Shown: piece by piece, positions 6,802 through 11,591 of the stretch | How positions within the stretch are numbered: the first letter of the stretch is position 1 | How the letters are laid out: each line of letters opens with the position of its first letter | Assembly (NCBI GenBank): GCA_003151655.1 | Contig: PLYB01000329.1 | Span: forward strand, 15,259 to 26,849 | Direction of reading: 5' to 3' | DNA from: Gallionellaceae bacterium | Lineage (GTDB): Bacteria > Pseudomonadota > Gammaproteobacteria > Burkholderiales > Gallionellaceae | DNA length: 11,591 nucleotides | Position numbers and translations under genes: made by a program | Notes under the pieces: model-generated | What the model was told of the DNA's origin: nothing | Seen by the model: only the letters and a program-made list of their open reading frames with translations | Database searches by the model: none

Positions 6802-9800
6802 TGCTTGGCAAATTAATTACTTTCGCGTTGCAGCAGCGCGTTTTCGTGCTGGCAGGGGCATTCGTGATTCTGATCGCGGGCTGGCAGGCTATCGATAATC
6901 TGCCGGTAGAAGCATTCCCGGATGTGCAGGACGTACAGGTGCAAATCGACACACTGGTGCCGGGGCAGGCACCCGAAGAAGTAGAGCGCACCGTGACGCT
7001 GCCGATAGAGCGCGAGATGACCGGCATTCCTCATATGACCCAATTGCGTTCGGTATCTATCACCGGACTATCGGAAGTTATTCTGACCTTTGCCGATCAC
7101 ACGGATGACTACTTTGCGCGCCAGCAGGTGATGGAGCATTTGCAGAACGTGAATTTCCCGCCGGGTATAACTCCCAGCCTTGCGCCGCTCACCAATGCCG
7201 TGGGCGAGGTATATCGCTATGTGCTGGAGGCCCCGGCAGACATGCCGCTCAACGAGGTGCGTGCCTTGCAGGATTGGGTGCTGCGCCCCGCGATACGACA
7301 GGTGCCCGGCATTGCCGACGTGGTGAGCTATGGCGGTACTATCAAGGAATATCAGGTACGCGTTAATCCCGCGCTGTTGCGCAAATTCAATGTGACCTTA
7401 AGTCAGGTGTCACAGGCATTGGGTGCCAACAGTAGCAACGGCGGTGGCGGCATCCTCAAGCGCGGTGATGAAGCGCTGGTGGTACGCAGTGTCGGGATAT
7501 TCCAGAGTGTTAAAGATATTGCACGCGTGGTCGTGCTCGCGCAGGGAGGCAAGACCGTTCTGGTGAGCGACATTGGCGAAGTGGCTATCGGCGACCGTCC
7601 CCGTTCCGGCATTGTGGCGTTCAACGAACGCGACAATGTCGTGCAGGGTATTGTGAGCATGCTCAAAGGACAAAACGCCACCAAGGTGGTGGAGGCACTC
7701 AAGGAAAAAATCCAACAAGTCGGACACAAGCTCCCACAGGGGGTGAAGATCGTGCCCTACTATGACCGCACCGATCTGGTGCGCCACACCGTACGCACGG
7801 TTTCTGAAAATTTGATCGTCGGCGCGCTGCTGGTGATCTCCATTCTGATTATCTTTTTGCGCAATTGGTATGCGGCATTGGCGGTTGCACTTATTATTCC
7901 ACTGGCACTGTTGTTTGCCTTCATTATGATGGATGCACGCGGGGTATCGGCTAACTTGATTTCATTGGGTACGGTGGACTTCGGTATCATCATCGACAGT
8001 GCGGTGGTGCTGGTTGAAGCGCTGATGGTCAAGCTGGCTTTGGCCAAAGCCGATGGAATTGAAACGCATCATACCTTCGGTTGGCGTCTGCATCTGATCA
8101 AGCTGACCAGCATTGAACTGGGGCGACCGATCCTGTTCTCCAAGGCCATCATCATTCTGGCCTTCTTGCCCATCTTCACTTTTCAGCGTGTCGAAGGAAA
8201 GATATTTTCGCCGATGGCGTTTACCCTGAGTTTCGCCCTGCTTGGCGCGATCATTATGACGCTGACTTTGATCCCCGCCTTGCTGAGTTACGCGGTCAGG
8301 AACAAAGATCTTGCGGAAAAGCACAGCGGTTGGATGCACAAGTTGCAGGAGCGTTACCGTAATCTGCTGATATGGGCGGAGACACGGCGCAAACGCATCG
8401 TGGCGGTTTCTCTCGCATTGCTGGCAGTGGCATTTGTCGGTGCACCCTATCTGGGCAGCGAATTCCTGCCCCAGTTGGATGAAGGCAATATCTGGTTGAC
8501 CATCACACTGCCACCCGCCACCGTGCTGGATAAGACCAAGGAAGTCGAGGGGCAGGTTCGCGCCATTCTCAAGGCCTACCCCGAAGTGCATAATGTGACG
8601 ACCCAGGTTGGACGCCCCGATGACGGTACTGATCCGAAAGGCCCGAACAATATGGAAATCATGGCCGATCTCAATCCGCGCGACACTTGGCGTTTTGCCG
8701 ACAAGGAAGAATTAATCGCCGACATGACGGAAAAGATTCGCACGATTCCCGGCGTGCCGACCAACTTCTCGCAGGTCATTCAAGACAACGTGGAGGAGGC
8801 TCTGTCCGGGGTTAAAGGCGCTATTGCGATCAAGATATTCGGTCCCGATTTGGAAATTCTGGAAGACAAGTCGGAGCAGGTCGCCAATGTGATTAGCAGT
8901 GTGCGCGGAGCGGCGGACGTGGAAGCGATCAAAGTGGGGGGGCAGACTGAGTTGAACATCACGCTGGATCGCAGCCGCATGGCGCGTTATGGCCTCAACA
9001 TCAACGATGTGAATACGACTATTCAAACTGCCATGGGCGGAGCCGCCGTCAGCTCGTTCTATGAGGGCGAGCGCCTGTTTGATGTCACGTTGCGCATGGA
9101 CGAACCTTACCGCAATGGTGTGAATGATGTCTCCGATTTGCTAATTCCATTGCCCAATGGGGGAACGTTGCCGCTCAGCGAGATTGCAAAAATCGAAGTG
9201 CGCCAGGGCGCGGCACGGGTCGCTCGCGAAGCGGGAGGACGCATGGTGGCCGTGAAAGCCAACTTGCTGGGTCGTGATCAGGGCGGCTTTGTGGCCGAGG
9301 CGATGGAGAAGGTTAATGCGCAGGTGCAATTACCGCCGGGCTACACCATGACCTGGGGCGGGCAGTTCGAGAACCAGCAGCGCGCCAACAAGCGGCTTAA
9401 AATTATTCTGCCGCTTTCAGCGTTGATGATATTTGTGCTGCTGTTCTGGGCATTCCGCTCCATGCGCAAGGCACTGCTGGTTATTCTCATGGTGCCATTT
9501 ACTTTGATCGGCGGCCTTGCCGGTTTGGGCTTGGCCGGGCTGCATCTGTCGGTTTCCGCTGCGGTGGGTTTCATCGCCGTGGCCGGTATATCTGTGCAGA
9601 ACGGCGTAATTATGGTGGAGCAGTTCATTGAGCTTATGCGTTATGGCAAGAGTTTGCGCGAGAGTGTGATGGAAGGTGCTGTCGCCCGCTTGCGCCCGAT
9701 TCTGATGACGGCACTGATGGCGGGGATTGGCCTGTTGCCCGCCGCGCTGTCGCACGGCATAGGTTCGGAAACACAACGCCCTTTCGCCGTCGTGATTGTT

Positions 9801-9911
9801 GGTGGTATCGTCTCCGCCACACTCTTCACCTTGTTGCTATTGCCGCTGCTGTTCCCGGTGTTTGCCGAAGAAGTACGCGTTGAGAAAGACCAGCCGCTCG
9901 GAGATGAGTAA
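6801..9911 (+). CDS. CzcA/CusA-family RND efflux pump (heavy-metal HME type)
   Basis: At 1036 residues this is a full-length inner-membrane proton-driven RND pump. Twelve membrane helices fit the usual plan: TM1 about residues 10-28, TM2-6 about 335-490, TM7 about 530-550 and TM8-12 about 865-1025, with two large periplasmic loops. The TM4 motif is DFGIIIDSAVVLVEA (D393, D399, E406). These acidic residues are the proton/cation relay of CzcA-type pumps, and copper or silver CusA-type pumps usually lack the first Asp, so divalent-cation export is favoured. The motif carries Ser400 where many CzcA proteins have Gly, and Ala407 where they have Asn. Other family marks are LPVEAFPDVQDVQVQI near the N-terminus and AAVGFIAVAGISVQNGVIM in the C-terminal half. 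It is the last gene of the operon, starting within the stop codon of the adaptor gene. The exact substrate is uncertain. Confidence 0.95.
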   Translation: MLGKLITFALQQRVFVLAGAFVILIAGWQAIDNLPVEAFPDVQDVQVQIDTLVPGQAPEEVERTVTLPIEREMTGIPHMTQLRSVSITGLSEVILTFADHTDDYFARQQVMEHLQNVNFPPGITPSLAPLTNAVGEVYRYVLEAPADMPLNEVRALQDWVLRPAIRQVPGIADVVSYGGTIKEYQVRVNPALLRKFNVTLSQVSQALGANSSNGGGGILKRGDEALVVRSVGIFQSVKDIARVVVLAQGGKTVLVSDIGEVAIGDRPRSGIVAFNERDNVVQGIVSMLKGQNATKVVEALKEKIQQVGHKLPQGVKIVPYYDRTDLVRHTVRTVSENLIVGALLVISILIIFLRNWYAALAVALIIPLALLFAFIMMDARGVSANLISLGTVDFGIIIDSAVVLVEALMVKLALAKADGIETHHTFGWRLHLIKLTSIELGRPILFSKAIIILAFLPIFTFQRVEGKIFSPMAFTLSFALLGAIIMTLTLIPALLSYAVRNKDLAEKHSGWMHKLQERYRNLLIWAETRRKRIVAVSLALLAVAFVGAPYLGSEFLPQLDEGNIWLTITLPPATVLDKTKEVEGQVRAILKAYPEVHNVTTQVGRPDDGTDPKGPNNMEIMADLNPRDTWRFADKEELIADMTEKIRTIPGVPTNFSQVIQDNVEEALSGVKGAIAIKIFGPDLEILEDKSEQVANVISSVRGAADVEAIKVGGQTELNITLDRSRMARYGLNINDVNTTIQTAMGGAAVSSFYEGERLFDVTLRMDEPYRNGVNDVSDLLIPLPNGGTLPLSEIAKIEVRQGAARVAREAGGRMVAVKANLLGRDQGGFVAEAMEKVNAQVQLPPGYTMTWGGQFENQQRANKRLKIILPLSALMIFVLLFWAFRSMRKALLVILMVPFTLIGGLAGLGLAGLHLSVSAAVGFIAVAGISVQNGVIMVEQFIELMRYGKSLRESVMEGAVARLRPILMTALMAGIGLLPAALSHGIGSETQRPFAVVIVGGIVSATLFTLLLLPLLFPVFAEEVRVEKDQPLGDE

Positions 9912-9955
9912 GGGGATTTAACATTCGCCCGGACTAGGGGAGTTGAGGGGCTTGC

Positions 9956-9971
9956 GCACGCCTCATCGTGC
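9956..9971 (+). other. Weak hairpin after the efflux operon
   Basis: GCACG (9956-9960) and CGTGC (9967-9971) can form a 5-bp stem with a 6-base loop, 44 bases after the pump stop codon. No T-run follows, so it is not a standard intrinsic terminator. The 131-base gap 9912-10042 holds nothing else clear apart from the possible control site next to the antitoxin gene. Confidence 0.2.
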
Positions 9972-10001
9972 ATCTATCAACACTTGCTCTTTCTTGCGGT
10001 G

Positions 10002-10033
10002 TAAAATTCGTAGCATGTTACTAGCCAAGGAGG
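10002..10033 (+). promoter_or_regulatory. Possible -10, palindromic operator and ribosome-binding site of the toxin-antitoxin pair
   Basis: TAAAAT (10002-10007) resembles a -10 box. A good -35 is lacking; TCAACA at 9977-9982 would need a 19-base spacer. Just after it, GTAGCATGTTAC (10010-10021) is a near-perfect palindrome with one mismatched pair. That is the kind of site a ribbon-helix-helix antitoxin could bind for autorepression. AAGGAGG (10027-10033) is a strong ribosome-binding site nine bases before the antitoxin ATG. The operator role is inferred from position only. Confidence 0.3.
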
Positions 10034-10042
10034 GGCGCGCAA

Positions 10043-10288
10043 ATGAACCAACCCATTACACTGTCGCAGGCTATGCTCAAGCGCCTTGAAAAAGTGTCTG
10101 CCGCCTCGCGTTGCAGCCCGCAGACAATCATCAAGCAGGCGTTGACGGATAAGCTTGAATACGAGGAGTGGAAACTTGAACAGATTGACGCCGGTCTTGC
10201 GGACGTTAAGGCTGGGCGTACCTTGTCTGATGACGAATTTTGGAGGCGGTTAGATAACCAGCGATATGCACGCAAAAAAGCGGCTTGA
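10043..10288 (+). CDS. Ribbon-helix-helix antitoxin, ParD/CopG-like
   Basis: The product has 81 residues. Residues 3-40 fit a ribbon-helix-helix DNA-binding fold: a short strand (PITLSQ), a helix (AMLKRLEKVSAAS), a turn and a second helix (SPQTIIKQALTDKLEY). The C-terminal half contains IDAGLADVKAGRTLSDDEF, a pattern common in antitoxins of RelE/ParE toxins, where it wraps the toxin. It should neutralise the toxin encoded next and repress its own promoter. A strong ribosome-binding site precedes the ATG. The gene overlaps the toxin gene by 23 bases. The pair lies between the efflux operon and kdp. The assignment is by family pattern and context. Confidence 0.85.
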   Translation: MNQPITLSQAMLKRLEKVSAASRCSPQTIIKQALTDKLEYEEWKLEQIDAGLADVKAGRTLSDDEFWRRLDNQRYARKKAA

Positions 10289-10553
10289 GTGGTCAATCCG
10301 TTCGCTCTTAAACGTTGCGAGCATTGAGGAACACATTGAGGCAGACAATCCGACAGCAGCGCGTAAGGTGTTGGGTGAAATCCGCAAAACGGCGCACAAC
10401 TTAACCGAGTTTCCGATGGTGGGACACACGGGGCAAAGAGCGGGAACCCGCGAGTTGGTGCTAGCCAAATATCCCTTCACCATCATCTATCGGCTGACTG
10501 CCCGCAAGGTGTTTATTCTTGCTGTAGCGCATCAATCGAAGAAGCATCGGTAG
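10266..10553 (+). CDS. ParE/RelE-family toxin
   Basis: The product has 95 residues, the usual length of a ParE/RelE-fold toxin. Visible family features are the helical hairpin with IEEHIEADNPTAARKVLGEI (residues 20-39), the EFPMVGHTG turn (48-56), G60-T61-R62-E63-L64, the YPFTIIYR strand (69-76) and VFILAVAHQ near the C-terminus (82-90). The pattern is closer to ParE (gyrase-targeting) than to RelE mRNA nucleases, but the target cannot be fixed from sequence. No ribosome-binding site lies at a normal distance (GGAGG is 19 bases upstream), so translation probably depends on coupling to the antitoxin gene, which it overlaps by 23 bases. It looks intact. Confidence 0.87.
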   Translation: MHAKKRLEWSIRSLLNVASIEEHIEADNPTAARKVLGEIRKTAHNLTEFPMVGHTGQRAGTRELVLAKYPFTIIYRLTARKVFILAVAHQSKKHR

Positions 10554-10618
10554 GTTCTAGCTTTCTCAAATTCCCAAATACAACCGACATCCCCTTGTTA
10601 CGGTAGTACAACATCAAA

Positions 10619-10632
10619 TCCCCGCCAGGGGA
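10619..10632 (+). terminator. Possible weak terminator after the toxin gene
   Basis: TCCCC (10619-10623) and GGGGA (10628-10632) form a 5-bp GC-rich stem with a GCCA loop. A run of six T's begins 12 bases after the stem (10645-10650), further than in a standard intrinsic terminator. It lies in the gap between the toxin stop codon and the kdp operon. Confidence 0.3.
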
Positions 10633-10647
10633 AATCTTTACAACTTT

Positions 10648-10674
10648 TTTACATCTACTGAATTCATCTATACA
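10648..10674 (+). promoter_or_regulatory. Candidate kdp promoter
   Basis: TTTACA (10648-10653) and TATACA (10669-10674) are each one or two bases from the sigma-70 consensus, with a short 15-base spacer. They lie about 60 bases upstream of the first kdp-linked ORF. Kdp promoters are usually activated by KdpE, but I could not identify a KdpE site with confidence. Confidence 0.3.
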
Positions 10675-10734
10675 CCGTTTTAACTCGCACTTGCCTACTA
10701 TGCATTCCGTGTTTTCTTACACTAGGAGTGAAAT

Positions 10735-10827
10735 ATGGATTGGTTATATTTGTTGTTGATTGCGGCTTTCTTCGGCCTGAGCGTGCTGCTGGTATATGGC
10801 ATCGAAAAATTGGGGAGGTCATCATGA
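10735..10827 (+). CDS. 30-residue membrane protein encoded upstream of kdpF
   Basis: ATG at 10735 follows AGGAG (10724-10728) by six bases and opens a 30-codon frame. The product reads MDWLYLLLIAAFFGLSVLLV and then YGIEKLGRSS. It is a single membrane helix (about residues 3-21) with a short polar tail, predicted to sit in the inner membrane. Its TGA (10825-10827) overlaps the kdpF ATG as ATGA, so the two are translationally coupled. This is strong evidence that it is a real gene despite its size. I recall similar small ORFs ahead of kdpF in other proteobacteria, usually unannotated, but cannot confirm this here. A role as an accessory subunit or regulator of the Kdp complex is inferred from the coupling only. 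Confidence 0.75.
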   Translation: MDWLYLLLIAAFFGLSVLLVYGIEKLGRSS

Positions 10828-10913
10828 CCTTTTACATCGTCGGCGGCATCGCTGCTGTTTTCCTGATTATCTATCTCGTTGTTGCCTTACTTAAACCGGA
10901 GTTATTCTCATGA
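10824..10913 (+). CDS. kdpF: KdpF, small subunit of the Kdp potassium ATPase
   Basis: The 29-residue single-helix protein begins MTFYIVGGIAAVFLIIYLVV and ends ALLKPELFS, with the LLKPE-F pattern typical of KdpF. KdpF sits in the inner membrane and stabilises the KdpABC complex. GGGGAGG (10812-10818) lies five bases before the ATG. A longer in-frame extension upstream (back to 10728) is not supported: this ATG has the ribosome-binding site, and the length matches the family. The start overlaps the stop of the preceding 30-residue ORF (ATGA). Its own stop overlaps the kdpA start (ATGA at 10910-10913), so all three are tightly coupled. Confidence 0.92.
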   Translation: MTFYIVGGIAAVFLIIYLVVALLKPELFS

Positions 10914-11591
10914 TTAACGGTCTGTTTCAAATCGCTCTGTATTTGGGCGTGTTGCTGGCACTAGCCAAGCCGATGGGTTACTACATGGTGCGCGTTTACG
11001 AGGGCAAGTTGCCTATATTCGTGCGTTGGTTGGAGCCCGTCGAGAATTTTTTCTATCGTCTGTGCGGTGTGGACAGCAAGCAGGAAATGCGTTGGACACA
11101 ATACTCGATGGGTGTGCTGTGGTTTAGCTTGCTGGGCGTGCTGGCAGTTTATGCCTTCCAGCGTCTGCAAGGCATGCTGCCGCTGAATCCGCAGGGCTTC
11201 GGCGCGGTTACACCTGATTCATCCTTCAATACGGCGTTAAGTTTTGTTACCAATACCAACTGGCAGGGTTACGTGGGCGAAAGCACCATGAGCTACCTGA
11301 CGCAGATGGGCGGTCTGACGGTGCAGAACTTCTTTTCCGCCGCTACCGGCATGGCCGTCGTCATTGCGCTGATACGCGGTTTCGCGCGCCACACGACAGA
11401 GACCATTGGCAACTTCTGGGTGGATATCACCCGTTGCCTGCTTTACATCCTCCTCCCGATCGCCTTCGTCGCCGGCATCGTGATGGTCGGCCAGGGCGCG
11501 GTGCAGACCCTGGCTGGAACCGTGACCATCCACGACTCTTTGAACGGCGTCACTCAGACCATCGCCCGTGGCCCGGCGGGATTTATGGGCC
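10910..11591 (+). CDS. kdpA: KdpA, K+-translocating subunit of the Kdp ATPase (5' part, cut by window end)
   Basis: The first 227 codons of a protein that is normally about 560-600 residues are present, with no stop before the window edge. KdpA is the channel-like inner-membrane subunit that binds and selects K+ in the KdpFABC high-affinity uptake pump. The first pore loop is visible: FVTNTNWQGY with T114-N115-T116-N117-W118-Q119, followed by GESTMSYLTQMGGLTVQNFF, which is strongly conserved in KdpA. Several membrane helices are present (for example residues 4-22 and about 62-85). GGAG (10898-10901) lies eight bases before the ATG, which overlaps the kdpF stop. kdpB and kdpC would be expected beyond the window. 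Confidence 0.96.
   Translation, partial: MINGLFQIALYLGVLLALAKPMGYYMVRVYEGKLPIFVRWLEPVENFFYRLCGVDSKQEMRWTQYSMGVLWFSLLGVLAVYAFQRLQGMLPLNPQGFGAVTPDSSFNTALSFVTNTNWQGYVGESTMSYLTQMGGLTVQNFFSAATGMAVVIALIRGFARHTTETIGNFWVDITRCLLYILLPIAFVAGIVMVGQGAVQTLAGTVTIHDSLNGVTQTIARGPAGFMG

Noticed and set aside
7962..8591. Minus-strand ORF of 209 codons inside the pump gene
   Set aside because: Antisense shadow of the CzcA-type gene. It is Gln/His/Arg-rich with no family resemblance and no ribosome-binding site.
10248..10259. Palindrome GGTTAGATAACC just before the toxin start
   Set aside because: It lies inside the antitoxin coding region with only a two-base centre and encodes ordinary residues (RLDN). It could be chance and has no independent support.
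10700..10762. Second small ORF starting at ATG 10700
   Set aside because: It is out of frame with the better-supported 30-codon ORF, lacks a ribosome-binding site, and its product is not membrane-like.
10021..10969. CTAGCCAA occurring near 10021, 10461 and 10960
   Set aside because: An 8-base match in unrelated contexts (an intergenic site and two coding genes in different settings), with no longer flanking identity. Probably coincidence rather than a repeat family.

Overview
The window looks like chromosomal DNA from a Gram-negative proteobacterium. It has a lipoprotein-anchored RND efflux trio, a predicted outer-membrane barrel protein and a kdp operon. The codon use, moderate GC and gene mix suggest a betaproteobacterium, perhaps a Gallionellaceae or Nitrosomonadales relative. 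That placement is a guess, because there is no rRNA or other marker gene here.

Layout. Positions 1-633 hold two small genes of unknown function: one on + that appears broken by a frameshift (68-296), and one on - (313-522). A pair of interleaved inverted repeats (556-598) follows. Positions 634-3911 hold four minus-strand genes, in transcription order: rubrerythrin, a secreted YVTN beta-propeller protein, an outer-membrane 'MetA-pathway/transporter' barrel, and a polytopic COG4705-type membrane protein with a clear four-fold internal repeat. Divergent from these, 4104-9911 on + is a tightly packed three-gene RND efflux operon: outer-membrane lipoprotein, periplasmic adaptor, and a CzcA/CusA-type (HME) pump. 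Downstream are a ParD/CopG-like antitoxin and a ParE/RelE-like toxin (10043-10553), then the start of a kdp potassium-uptake operon. The kdp operon begins with a 30-residue membrane ORF, followed by kdpF and the first 227 codons of kdpA, which runs off the window.

How the genes work together. The RND trio should form a tripartite envelope-spanning pump. Its TM4 motif keeps the two Asp and one Glu typical of divalent-metal exporters, so metal (or metalloid) efflux is the best guess. The exact ion cannot be read from sequence. Rubrerythrin suggests peroxide or iron-linked stress defence. The propeller and barrel proteins downstream of it may act in the periplasm and outer membrane, but their partners are unknown. 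The kdp genes encode high-affinity K+ uptake; the sensor and regulator genes are not in view.

The left part (about 1-3990) is visibly AT-richer than the efflux operon. One hand-counted 60-base line from each gave about 40% versus 58% GC, which hints at different histories for the two halves. No rRNA, tRNA, insertion sequence, transposase or CRISPR array was recognised. The most promising leads are the COG4705 repeat protein with its conserved acidic tetrad and gene neighbours, and the small membrane ORF translationally coupled to kdpF.
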